Positions 39,855-51,936 of a stretch of DNA of 64,000 bases are shown one piece after another (the first letter of the stretch is position 1; the number at the start of each line of letters is the position of its first letter). The position numbers and the translations under genes are program-made. The notes beneath the pieces are model-generated. The model had not been told where the DNA came from and ran no database searches. It saw only the letters and a program-made list of their open reading frames with translations. This stretch comes from Phoronis australis (lineage: Eukaryota; Phoronida; Phoronidae): assembly GCA_002633005.1 (NCBI GenBank), contig NMRA01000063.1:126001-190000 (forward strand). The letters are read 5' to 3'.

Positions 39855-41109
39855 CTGAAAAACCACAGCGGCATACAGTTAGTCATGATGCACCGACACC
39901 AGTGACAGAGTACATAGGCCAGTACACAATTCTCACGCTATCTCACTCATTCCCTGCATGTGCCAAACTTGTAGACCAATAATGAAAAAGAAAAGAATCA
40001 GGCAACTCAGCCAGTCAGCATGAACACTGCTTCAGTAGTAACATGACTAAGGAAGTCTATAGAATGTCCCAGTTGCTACTGCAAATGAATCAATACTGAT
40101 CAGCTTACAAGTAGTGCATCGTCAATTCATTACGACATCACAATCACACACCAGAGAATTACTTTACCCCAAATGCAGTTTAGTTCGTATGGAGAAACAT
40201 GCAAGCACATTGACATCCATCGTAGGGGTTGTGACATACAACTAGCCAATCAATGAAAATGACGACAGTGATCAGAAGAGAAACCAGAAACCAGACCGTG
40301 CAAAAAGCCAATGCTTGCCAAAGCTATGACGCGCCTCAAGTGTGGCAGGATTTCCCTGATCTGTGGAAGTGAGATAAGCTTAATGGCACTTGTGATTGAT
40401 GAAGGTCAACCCCAAACATATTATTAGAGGAACTGGTGTTTCTGGCCAATGAAACAAAAACTAACTTCAGTTTCCAAAGCCAGCTAGACCAGCTCAGCTT
40501 CTAGGTACTTTCAGCATTAACACTATCACTAACAACTTGAATATTCACGAACAAAAACTGAGGCAACAGACAGAATGAAGCAAAGAAGCATAATTGGTTT
40601 TAGTAACATTGATCATAGTCATTCATTAACAAATGCAACAAAGGTAAAAACCAAAAAGTCACAAAAAGCTCAACAGAACACACAAAGCAGTTGAAAGGTG
40701 ATCTGACAAGTGATCCCTTACAGAGGCCAGAATTGAAACTAAGTCCAGCAAGATGGACATGATAAACAAATTAACCAAATTCTCATCAGAAGGTGAAACA
40801 CTTCAAGGGTAAAGATAGCAACAAAAACAGAAGAAACACATGAAAAAACATAGCTAGTTAAGTCATGAAAACAAAATGATTCTTTCAGCATATTTCAAAG
40901 CCACAGATAATAAATGAGATAGGATGTAATCAGTGATCACTTCAGATGAGCCTCCTGATACAAGTACGAGGATGGATACATTGTTCGAACCAGTCTCCTC
41001 CACTAAATAACGGACATCAAACTGGTTCTCAAAATTCGGGCACCACCTCATATCTGACCACTGCCCAACCACACTGAACTGTACGACTCTTTAAACAGAC
41101 AATATTTAA

Positions 41110-41350
41110 CAAGAGCAACGCATAGCGTTGAAATGCACCCACGGATGCACCGCAAACGGTGTGCTTCTAAGGGTGTTTATCCGAATCATAAAAATGGCCG
41201 CTGCACGGGTGAGAAACAACAAGACCGCTGGTCCTCTAAATCGGACCGATTCGCCCAAAACAAGACCTATGACCGCTGCACCAGAAAATGCATGACCAGC
41301 TACCACAAAACAGGACCGCCGGGCATTGAACATGGCCGCTGGGGATTGAA
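41110..41350 (+). repeat. Family A head fragment joined to an inverted-repeat arm
   Basis: Starts with the family A head (aagagcaacgcatagcgttg). From about 41200 to 41350 the sequence (ggaccgctgg, gaccgc tgcacc repeats) is an approximate reverse complement of 42490-42660, so the two form arms about 1.1 kb apart around family B copy 2. Confidence 0.55.
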
Positions 41351-41619
41351 ACGGCAATGACAAATATGCTAAGATTAATTACCGGCAGGCCTACACAGAT
41401 CATACAATGAGGCTGTATATGTATGCATATGTAGATCTTATGCCGATTAATCCACCGAAATCTTTTGTGCGCAACAGGACACTTCGCTTAGTAACACGCG
41501 GCACTTTTGTGTTTTAGTTCATCAGGCTATGCTGCAGTATGTGACTTATAAACAATTGAAAGTTCAACATTTACTAAATCTAACCGCAAACCAACCACGT
41601 TGCACGCTTTTGAGCTGAA

Positions 41620-42460
41620 TAATTATAATTTTATCCACTGCGTAAGTTTTAGAACAAAATGAAAATCCTTTTCTCCAATTTGACTTTTAGTCAAGTAAAA
41701 AAAAATGGGCGTTCTGGTTCTCCGGTGAAACATAATCATAACTAGCCTTAGTGCGGCAAAGCTGTATACTAAATATACAGCCTTGCACCGATGTGGGTAA
41801 AACTGAACATGTAAAATCATTACCGAATTAATATTATTAACGACACTCTTCCTTGACTAAACTACATTATTTATCAGCGCTCGGGAAAAATTGTCGTAGT
41901 TGTGTCATTATTCTGCTGCTAAAATTGTGATGCGTTCTTTTAGGTCAGCTTACACTGGCCAGTTCTCTTTTCCCTCGATTCTTCAGTTAGCTGTTCTTCT
42001 CTTCTACGAGGTTGCACTCATGGCAAATTATCGAAACTGGTTTCATTTGGTTATAAGTTTTTAAAATTTTAATACCAGCAAACCGAATATCGGAAAAAAT
42101 CTTGCTGCTGCGAAGCTGTCATCGTCTTCCGAATTATGTCGCAAAATTTTAGGAAACGGAACGTGCACGTCACGAGCACGACAGACTTCTTGGTTACAAT
42201 AGACAAAGAATTATGTAAGCAAATGATGTTCATTAGATTGTTTTTCACTCAAGCGGCCGCAACATGCAAGGTGAGTGTTGGTTGAGGCCTAGATTTTGCA
42301 TGCGCCTGCGCCAGTCGCTAGCTCTACATGTCGATATAAGTTTCAAGATGAGTAGACGAGCAGAACTACCTGGGCTATGGGAAATTTCTGGGATTTAACA
42401 GACCTCAATGACGCAGTGCTACCAAGCTTTATTTTGGCGATAGTCTTTACACAGCTAGCT
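41620..42460 (+). repeat. Dispersed repeat family B, copy 2
   Basis: Second copy of the 38280-39040 repeat, in the same orientation about 3.4 kb downstream. It ends near gagcagaactacctgggcta and cgcagtgctacc. No conserved reading frame is shared by the two copies. Confidence 0.7.
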
Positions 42461-43940
42461 GACCGGTATCACACAAAGGCCTTGATAACTACATTTTGTC
42501 CGGCACTCATGGTTCAGTCCCCGGCGGTATTGTTTTGTGGTGGGCCGGTCATGTTTTTAGGAGCGTCAGTCCCATTTTCTGGTGCGGCGGTCCCCTTCGA
42601 TCCCCGTAAGACCTGTTCTGTGATGAGTCGGTCCAATTTGGAGGACCAGCGGTCATGTTGTTTCTCACTCGTGCACTACATGGTGCAAAATACTATGAAT
42701 CCACCAAAAAAAAGAAAATGTCACCGTTTTACCACATTTCATGAAAATCGTAAAGGAACTTTTGAGAAACAGAGGGGCAATTCCATTTGTGACGGACGTA
42801 TAATTAGAACATTTTGATCAATTGTGAAAAAAAATGTTCATCCTAAGAAGATAATTAATACATCATTGATAGGGTCTCATTGATAGCTTTCAGAGCGTGT
42901 ATCAACTTTCTCGTATCTTTTTATCCGACTGAGACAACTGCCTTTAAAGGGGTGAGACGGACACATGCAGAATTTGAATTTTTTGAAAAAACATTTTAAC
43001 GAACGCTCTGAATTTCTAATATTCAATTGTTTGTTGTGACTAAGATATCAATTCAGAATGGTTCAAACTTTTGTAGTATTTAAGCTATATTGGTCTTTTG
43101 CTACTGATTCAATGTTTTTTTAATCAAAATGTACCGAATGACCTTTTGCAGGAAATCATCACATGGTTAGCTTTTCATCCAGCTCTTTAACTCATGCCTT
43201 CTATTCAATTTTAAAGAGGCGTTAAATAATGTCACATCATTGTTCACACAGGTACAATTATGAATTTCTTGATTAATGGTAGTATTTTTTTGAAATTCAG
43301 AGAATATTCCAGCAGATATTTATTCTTCTCCCAGTTGCATCGGTTTTTCCTATGGCCGCCAACAATTTTCTTTTTCGTTTCTAAACGTCAATTTCATCTC
43401 ATCAAAGTTAACAGAAAAATTGATCTAATTCTTAAGAAGATTGCGAGATCAAAAATATGTTAGATGAGAAAATGTAATCATTTGGTATGAAATCATTTCA
43501 TACAAGCCACCCAAGACACTGAAAAACACAACAGTGACTATAGACAATAAAGTAGGTGACAGGTTGCCACTGCTTAAAAATGCCCAGTATCAGCTTTTTT
43601 AACATAAAACATAGCATAGCAGGTAAGAGCAGAAATGACATGTTGATTCAAGCACAACAGCAACTTGCCAAGTATTCCTTTAGCTCTCTTGTAATTTATA
43701 CTCTAGAGCACCGTAGGAATTCTTTTATATGAATATTTTTGCATCATGAATTTCCACAAGCTAAGCATTTCCTTACAAACATGGGGCAGCAACACAAAAA
43801 CAATATGATCATTAAATTAACATTTTGTTTTATTTACATTTTATAATGTGGTCCAAGTGTCTGAGTTTAATAAGTTGAATTCTACTAAGACGAACTAGAT
43901 GATATTGAGAACTATAACTTTTCTTTAAATACTTTTACAA

Positions 43941-45080
43941 CAGCAACGCGGAGCATTGAAATGCGCCCACGAATGCACTGCTAACGGTGTGCTTCTAGGG
44001 TTGTTTGTTTCATCAAAAAGCCACTAGATGGCACAAAAACACCAAATCCATCTGAAAACGGGAAAATACCATCGCTTCTTCAATAGAAAGCTATTTACCA
44101 TATTTCATAAATATCAGTCAAGGAACTTCAGAAAAACGAAGGAAAACAGAAAAAATCAAATTGCCACTATGGGGCACAGCGTTCACTGGATCGGCCTGAA
44201 AGACGTCTTCTGCTGTTAGCTTCATAAAACAAGAGCAACGCGGACCGTTGAAATGCGCCCACAAATGCATCGCAAATGATGTCCTTATGGGGTTGTTTCT
44301 TTTTATCTTTAAAATGGCCAATAGATGGCGAAAAATAAGCCAAATCCGTCTGAAAACCAAAAAAATGTCATTGCTTATTTAAAAGAAAGCCATTTACCAA
44401 CTTTAATTAAAATTTGCCGAGAAATTTCAGAGAAACTAAGGGAAAAAAAAAATTGCCACTAGGGGGCATCGTGTTCATCGGATCCGTCTAAACGTCGTCA
44501 TCTTCTCTTGTTAACTTCATACACGTGCTAACGTTAATAAAGATCCTAAAGAGGGCTTAGGAAATACAGGTGCAAAAAACAAAACCGCCACTAAGACGCG
44601 CTTCAGTAGTCAAAGTCATCAGAAAATCATCGGCAACAGTCCCCTTCACAGAAAGTAGATACATGCCAACTTTCATAATCATCCTTAGAGTGGTTTGGTT
44701 GACAGAGGGACGAACGCCACAAAACAGACTCAAAAACAACAAAAATGGCCTTGAAGTGGCGCAAAAAAACCTTGAAAAAAAACGAAGATGAATGGCTAGC
44801 GTCACCTCATTAATGGATGTCTATGTGCCAAATTTTATGGAAATCCGTTGAGTATCTTTGGAGATACAGCGATAAACGTAAAAAGAGCAATGCGGAGCGT
44901 TGAAATGCGCCCACGAATGCATTGCAAATGGTGTGCTTTTAGGATCATGTATTTGTATCATAAAAATGGCCACTGGATGGTGCAAAATACCTCGACTCCA
45001 TCAAAAAACAGAAAGACAGCGTCATCACACCAATAGATGGCTATATTTAAAATCTTATGAAATCTGTTGAGTACCTTTGA
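43941..45080 (+). repeat. Dispersed repeat family A, three consecutive partial copies
   Basis: Family heads occur at 43941 (cagcaacgcggagcattgaa), 44229 (aagagcaacgcggaccgttg) and 44887 (agcaatgcggagcgttgaaa), each followed by the family body. CTCF-like cores are at about 44021 and 44455. The heads follow one another directly, suggesting repeated insertion or tandem duplication. Confidence 0.75.
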
Positions 45081-46755
45081 GTTAAAGTCCTTGTTGCAAA
45101 CTGCCCATGTGGTTCTAGTATCCGAAAATACTTACTACATAAAATCTTATTTTCGACACCCTTTCTTTACATTCTTTTCGCCTTTCTTGCCAAAAGCGAT
45201 TTTTGACCCTTTTCTCTGAGCGTATGATTACCGGTTGTCATCGGTTATTTCCGTACCCACATTTCCGGCTCATCAGTTCAGGAACTTGTCCTGAACGCCG
45301 CCATTTTTTCCTTGTAACTGAATGTGCTATGGAATGCTCGAAAAGTCTTCATTATATTGTCTTATTAATAATATATCGTGATTCGTTTGCATATGCAGTG
45401 TATTTATAGTTTGTAGTTTGTGGTCGTTGATTTTTTTTGGAATGTTACGCGTACTTAGTATGTTAAAATAGTATTGGTGTTTAGTTCCTTACGGAGGCCG
45501 GTCGAACCTAGGAACCAATATGGGTCGAACCTATTTTTTTTAGTTTTATTTTTTTCGTTTTGAAAAAGTACTTTGCTATCATCGGAAAGGTAGTACATTC
45601 TACTCAGTAAAAATCGAAAAAGTATCAAAATCGGGGCAAGCACTGTAAAGTTATTGCAAGTTTTGTGGCGAAATTTGGGTCACTTTGTTTGGATCGCGTC
45701 GGCCATATTGGAGGACAGCGGGATGAGTTACGAGTTTAAAACTTTGTGTAAATTGTTTTCGCCAACAAATTACTGTGACATTTAGTTAGACATAACTTTA
45801 CTTACTATTCTGCACGATTTAGCAGTGTTCACCAAATTTCAGCCTCGCAGTTGTTACTCATTAAGTGATAAATGTGCTCACAATTCCCGTTGGACTTCGT
45901 CTCATTCAGTTTCTGGCGGCACCTACAATGTCGACTTTTGCTGAACTGAAAGGCATGTTCAGTCGGCTACTTTGTAATTTGTGAAGATTTAACGTTGATA
46001 TACTTTGACGAACGTTGCTACAAAAAAGAAACTTTGTTCAATTTTCGTGTTTTTGTTTTTGTGTTTGTGGCCACCGACCAGTTAGGCCTAAGGGTAGTCT
46101 TGGCGCAAAGCTGCCTCCCGTTCAGTAACGCTAGGACCTCGCTAAAAAGCAAGACTTCGCGAGAATACGTGAGATTTCGCCGTGTATTTTGAATAAGAAC
46201 AAGTGACTTTGACTAGGTTTTAGCTAGGTCCTAGCGTAGGTCCTAGCATCTACTGAACGCACGCCTGTATAGGCCTACTAACAAGCTGTATTTTGACTAT
46301 AGTCTTCACTGGTTGCTGTTGACTGAGGCTAACTAAAGTCTGCCGCGGCAGTGTTACACAGGACTAACTAGCCCGTAATTTCATGCTAGTATCTGAAACT
46401 ACCCTTGAATATATGCAGCATTTATCATTTGACCATTTTACTTCGACAAAACAGCTTGCAACCGCATGCATTTACCGTTCGCCAGTGTCTGGTCTCGATC
46501 CGCACCGGGTCCGATAGGCTGCGGTCCCGAGTCTGGCAAAATAATTTCTGTCAAAATTTATTCGCCACATTTCTTCAGCAAATTCGATAAAATTGTCTGT
46601 AGTTTGATTTTATTAAAATTAAGGCGCGCTGTGGATCATTTTATCCCCGTTTGCTGGCTGGTAACAGTACAGGCACTGCTCGAGTCGCACTGACGGCGTT
46701 TTCTCGGACTGGGTTCCTGAATGAATTGTATTTCCGGGTTCGCGGCAAGTTCAAA

Positions 46756-46782
46756 ATGGCGGTGTTTCTTCGGGTGCGAATC
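46756..46782 (+). other. Possible short first exon (weak)
   Basis: ATGGCG in a good start context (caaaATGG) opens a 9-codon frame MAVFLRVRI followed at once by a strong donor GTGAGT (46783). Surrounding DNA is more GC-rich than average. No downstream exon was identified, so this may be chance. Confidence 0.2.
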
Positions 46783-46914
46783 GTGAGTAGCGCGTTCATT
46801 TAAACTGTTTTCGAGTACGGATCGTGTATTAGTTATGGGGTAGGTACTTCTTGGATCCTTTTAACATCTTCTAACCATGTAATAAGGGTTAACAACGCGT
46901 GAGACAAGGACTTT

Positions 46915-47520
46915 AAACGTAAAAAATTAAAATTGCCACTAGGGGGCACAGCAGTAGTCAGATCTGTCTGAAAGTCGTCGTCATCCGTGGTCAACATCAT
47001 ATAAATACACTTGCTAAATTAAGTAAAGATCCTGCGAACGATTTAGGACATACAGCCATAGGCAAAAAAACTGCCACTAGGAGGCGGCACAGTAATCAAA
47101 GTCGTTGGGAAATCATCGTCAGCCGTCCTCTATAAAGTAAGAACATACATGCCAATTTTAACAATCACGCTTAGAGCAGTTTGGTTGATAGAGGGGTGGA
47201 CGCAATAAACAGACTCGAAAACAGTATAAATGGCCACTAGGTGGCGCAAACTATGTTGAATCCATGCGAAAACGGAAGGATAGCGTCATCTCACTTATAG
47301 GTGACTACATACCAAATTTCATGAAAATCCGTTGACTTTTGAAGATACAAAGGTAAGCGTAAAAAACTAAAATTGCCACTAGGGGGCACACCGGTAGTTG
47401 GATCAAATCGAAAGTTCGCTCATGCCGTCCCATCCATGAAAGGAACACGTGCAAAATTTCATGAACATATCTCAATCGATTGTGGACATAGACCCCATTC
47501 ACGCCGACAGGAGGCACGTT
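46915..47520 (+). repeat. Dispersed repeat family A, 3' part
   Basis: Matches the internal modules of copy 2, with CTCF-like cores at about 46936, 47073, 47235 and 47378. The head and the tail hairpin are missing. Confidence 0.75.
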
Positions 47521-48600
47521 CCAAACGAGGCTTGCTACGATAGCTCTGGTGGCTTATCCGCATAGTTGTACTCCTCGTTGCTCGAACAGCTAGAAAAAAT
47601 ACGGACACTCAACTGTCTGTTTTACAATCCCTAAGGACGTTGGGATTCGGAAGAGTTGGGTCCTTGAAATACGCCGCGACGAAGGAAAATATGTCCGTGT
47701 AAAATTTGTAACCTTAGCAACGAGGACCGGAGAATCTTCGGCCAGCCAGGCTGTGTTTTCATGACTATAGGTTGAAGCGCGATGCATTTTTCTTAACAAA
47801 AAGGACAGGGCCCTCAACCCCTCAATTCTGGGGCCAAATATCGGCGAAATTACCGGCCCCACGAGGCCTAAAAATTCCCTTAGTGATTGAAAATTTCTCT
47901 CCAACGGTTCAAATCTTCTGTGACCACGCATTACGACGTTTTCCTGTTGCTCCCAACTTGTTCGATTCTATAGCCCAACAACAAGTTGGGAAGTTTACCC
48001 CTGTAGCCAATATCTTACACGACTGATTAACTCCACTCTGGCATTTATGGTTGGAGTGCCTGCTCTCTTTTTTTCGATAATTGCTTTAATCTCCAATAAG
48101 ACCGTATCTATGGTGTGACTGGGCTGTGCTGCTAAAAATGAAGTTAAGTTATAGTATATTTGAACATCAAACTGATCGGGTTCCGATCCACTGGCCGGAA
48201 TAGCAAGCGTTTTTTGTGTTTAGAACTGAAAAAATCACAAAGTTCTCTAAAATTACAACGCACAGTTATGTTCTTCTGTCTTTATTTCACGGATGAATAA
48301 TTTGAATTTATCACCGAACAGACCCCAAACTCTCGTGACCGACCTTGGTAAACTGACCTACCGAACTTTGTAGGCTACGGTACATTCAAATACCTAAAAA
48401 TCCGGAACAGTGAAATAAAATAACATGTTTGTTCAAAAACTCGATGCATTTGTAAGGGTTTTACATCGAATTTTAATGATTTAATGGTGTAAAACGATGG
48501 ATTCAAGTGATAAGCTGACACCAGTAAGCGTGTGGTGAACTGTTTAACAGACCGCAGTGGAACCTCTGACATCACTGATTAATTTCAACACCTCCGTCAG
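47521..48600. other. No gene recognised
   Basis: Mixed unique-looking sequence upstream of MOB1. No conserved frame, RNA gene or repeat family could be assigned. Confidence 0.45.
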
Positions 48601-48619
48601 CCGTCAGGTAAAAGTACTT

Positions 48620-48688
48620 GCTGTTATTGAGTGGAATTACTTTATTCAAATTGATACAAACTTGGTGGTTTTTTGGTGGCATTCTCCT
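48620..48688 (-). mobile_element. Terminus of a Kolobok-like element (TTAA, AGGAGAATGCCACC)
   Basis: On the minus strand TTAA (48689-48692) is followed by AGGAGAATGCCACC and, 30 bp on, ttgaataa. The same arrangement starts at 55372. TTAA next to a conserved AGG-type terminus fits the Kolobok superfamily. The opposite end was not found. Confidence 0.4.
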
Positions 48689-49054
48689 TTAAAAGAGAAT
48701 CTGAATTTCTTTTAATTTTGTATGAAAACTTTTAACGTAACTAAGCTTTTTACAACTTTTTGTGACAGACGTTCAGCACCATGATATCCAGGAGTTGGCC
48801 TTTGACTCCCAGAAGTTAATGACGTGCCTTATTTATGACAATAACTAGCAACAGATGAAAATCAAGCTGATTTTTTAGGGTCAAGTGACTTCCAAAATGG
48901 CTCCATTTAGGTAAAAAAATTGAAAATTACAGGAGAGTCAAATATGGATTATGAAACTAGACTGGGCTTTCAGATGAGCTCAGAAATTTTAGTATAGCTA
49001 TAATTTTAATTTTTTGTCTCGAGGTTCACCTTTTCGTGGAATTCCCCAGAGGAA

Positions 49055-49680
49055 ACTGGCAAAAATTGAAATTGCCACTAGGGGCAGAGCATTCGTCGGA
49101 TCTCTTTGAAGGTTGTCTTCCGTTGTCAACATCATACAAATAAACTTGCTAAATTTAATAAATAACTTGCAGATAGCTTAGGAGATACAGCTTTGGGCCT
49201 AAAAAAACAAAATTGCCACTAGGAGGCGCCGCAGTCACTTAAGTCGGAAAATCGTTGTCTACTGTCCTCTTCACACTAAGAACATATAAGCCTTTCACAA
49301 TCACCCTAAGAGTGGTTTGGTTGACAGAAGGTGGACGCCAAAAACAGAAAACAGTAAAAATGGCCACTAGATGGTGCAAAATACGTCGAATGAAAATTTG
49401 TCAAGCAACTTCAGAGAAACAGAGGAAAACTAAAAATTTCATGAAAATCGGTTGAGGACCTTTGAAGAAACAGAGGCTAACATAAAAAATCAAACTGCCA
49501 CTAGGGGGCACAGCGGTCTTTGGGTTTGTTCGAAACTCGTGGCCCTCTGTCGTCAACCCCATAGGAACACACCCGCCCAATTTCAATAAGATCCAGCCAG
49601 GGATTTAGGAGATACAGCTGCAGACACACAGACCGAGATGGCAGCAATATGCACCCACATATAAATATGTGGGCGCATTT
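49055..49680 (+). repeat. Dispersed repeat family A, copy ending in the tail hairpin
   Basis: Body modules plus the terminal hairpin ccacatataaatatgtgggc (about 49655-49676). CTCF-like cores lie at about 49074, 49216, 49363 and 49498. Confidence 0.78.
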
Positions 49681-49790
49681 CCAGTGTGGCAGCTCCAAAA
49701 CAACACCAGGGTTTAAAACAAACAGTGCAGGTGGTCTGATGTCATTTGCAGTGCATCAGACGTGCGCAGGCCTTATGGTTGGGCCATTGC

Positions 49791-50215
49791 TCAAAACACC
49801 CGAGCAAAAGCACGAGAGCCCAATAATGGCTTCTTGTGAAGAAAGTTTTCAAGTCTGCCAGTCTCCTTTAGGAAAACGGACAGACGTTTCCATTTATTGC
49901 CATGCACTATATGTTGTAGGCATGTAACAATGCCATCCAGTAGGTTGCTCCTTAGCCTATAAAAAACCGGGTAAGACTCTACCAGGTGTTTGGGAGATTC
50001 TACGTCAGTACCACACTCGGAACACACAGGGCTCCCCATATGCCCAGTAATGTGTCTGTGTTGCAGTGGCCCGTCAAAATTTGAATGACGGGTCTTATAC
50101 CCAATTTATCTAGACTCAGGTTTTTTGAACACCTGTGTGTAAATTTCTGGGCAGCCCACCACGTTCCTTTTTGGCCCCGCCACTCGTCAATCAAACTCAA
50201 ATGACCGCCACACAC
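49791..50215 (-). pseudogene. Non-LTR retrotransposon C-terminal fragment (frameshifted)
   Basis: On the minus strand one frame ends ..PVIQILTGHCNTDTLLGIWG and a second frame, shifted at about 50036, continues SPVCSECGTDVESPKHL.. . The order GLLTGHC..........G....C..C......HL is the C-terminal RNase H/zinc-knuckle-like tail of many RNase H-bearing LINEs. One ligand (usual CP after HL) is replaced by SYP. It is decayed and has no reverse transcriptase nearby. Confidence 0.6.
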
Positions 50216-51646
50216 CTAATCGTGACAGGGAAACTTCACCGCCACCCAAAAATCACTAGTAAAAATGATCACTAGTAAAATGAATCGCAAGTAAAAATGA
50301 TCGTTAGTAAAAATAATCGTTAGAAATAATAAGTCACACGGCACCTTTCGCCGTTTGTGTATCGAAAGGGAGAAAATAATAATTTTACAATGGGAACTTA
50401 AATTGTCCCCCCCCCCGGTTAAACACAATCATTCAATCCCCAATCCCCTTTCATACCTCTTTTCTGCCTGGTTATCGGACAATGCATATAAAATTAATAG
50501 AGCCGGGGACCAAGCAACGACCTTGATACGTAACTTCTAAAATGGGAAAGCACCAGGGCTAACTAATGAAGTAAGAAACGGTAGTTTCTGCTTCATTCAT
50601 TTTATCGTGTCCGAGTTTACAAAAGACATTGTGAATTGTACTGCAGAGAGTGACATCCAACTGTTTAATCAACCCTAGCACTGCGCCAAAATGACGATAT
50701 TGAATATTAACCAGTATCAGATTCGTCTGCATGGACTGGATTATACATCGTCTGCTACGCCGGCCAGTGCCAATCCACTATCACTGATTTACGGTTAGCA
50801 AGACGACATCAACGGAAGTTTCATTACACGAATTAGTTTGTTACGTCTACAAAGTTCACATATTTTTTGTTCTGTTTGTCACTTCGTGAATAATTAAATA
50901 TTAACACTGTTTTTTGTACTTAAGTGCGACAAAGATCACACTATGCTAGACACTTTGCCAATTTGTCTTGAGAAGTGTCCTTTACCTAGATACTTCCACT
51001 ACATGATGTTCGGGTTAAAGGCGAAGGCAACCTTTTTTCATGTCATTTTTAGCAAAAATAGGGTTCGTTGATTATCCCAGATATATTTTTCACTTATTTG
51101 CAGCTTTTTGTAATTTAATTAATTACTCGTCGTCTACTCCGGAAGTGACGTTTTGGGAGGCAAGAATTTCGCGCCAATTTCTTTTCATACAGTCTGACCA
51201 TGATAGCAGTCGAGTCAGTCATTGTTCAACCTCGGTGGTGATAAGTTCGGTCGTCGTTTCCTCTTGTTTACGAGTCAGTCAACATGCCACGCTGTTGCTG
51301 CCTACCGAGATGTACTCATTATCGTCTCACGTACAGAGGAAGAACTGTCCCACTTGCCCGAGTGTACCGCGACACACTCCCAGTTGATGGTGACTTGAGC
51401 ACCCAAATTTCTTACAATGTACTGCCGTGCGACTCCCTTGTCACACACGTGGCACCTTCTAACTAGCTCCAATACAAGTCCACAATAAACTTATCAAACT
51501 TAGGCTCAGCGATCTGTTCATTGGATGACGAACTATACTTTTCACTGGGTGTCAAACTGGGCCTGTATTCACTCCCACTACTCAACATCGCTGCACGGCT
51601 GCTTACAGGCTCTGGGCTAGAGACAACAGCACACGGGGAATCACTG

Positions 51647-51936
51647 CTAGTTCCTGGAATTGCACGGTATGGGGTACGTTCGGAGACATGGATGACGGTA
51701 GATGAAGTACGGTATGTAACCCTTCTTCAGGCGTTGTTTCGCAGGGACCTTCATCAATTCAGCGTACTTATCTCTGTCGCAATCTGACGGCTGAAAATGC
51801 TTGCCATTGCTTTGTACGTTGCGTGAGCGGGTAGCGCTGCGTTCTTCACACAAACGAGCTAGCCAAGTACGGCGAAGTGTGTCATCCTTTGGAAAGCGAT
51901 GCAAGGTACCCAAAGCTCGTGTGAGACGATAATGAG
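51647..51936 (-). pseudogene. THAP-domain protein of the Kolobok element, broken by an insertion
   Basis: Start codon and MPRCCCVPGCTH are encoded on the minus strand of the right inverted repeat, ending at about 53441. After the nested element the same frame resumes at 51936 with YRLTRALGTLHRFPKDDTLR, RTWLARL, KHFQPSDCD and LKKGYIPYF, and stops at 51647-51649. This is the THAP DNA-binding zinc finger order: C..C at the N-terminus, FPKD, W, H-F, and the LK.G..P motif. The usual C-x2-H pair (VCSxHF) reads VQSNGKHF here, so one zinc-ligand Cys is missing and the finger is probably dead. Confidence 0.75.

Noticed and set aside
41280-41310. Minus-strand ATGCATTTTCTG followed by GTGCAG as MOB1 first exon
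   Set aside because: It would encode MHFL with the wrong phase and no fitting Phe codon, and lies in a repeat arm.
43640-43665. Minus-strand ATGTCATTTCTG (MSFL) as MOB1 first exon
   Set aside because: The next bases give no GT donor at the required position.
51040-51387. Frame starting MSFLAK as the missing MOB1 first exon
   Set aside because: Wrong strand relative to MOB1 and inside the inverted repeat of the Kolobok element.
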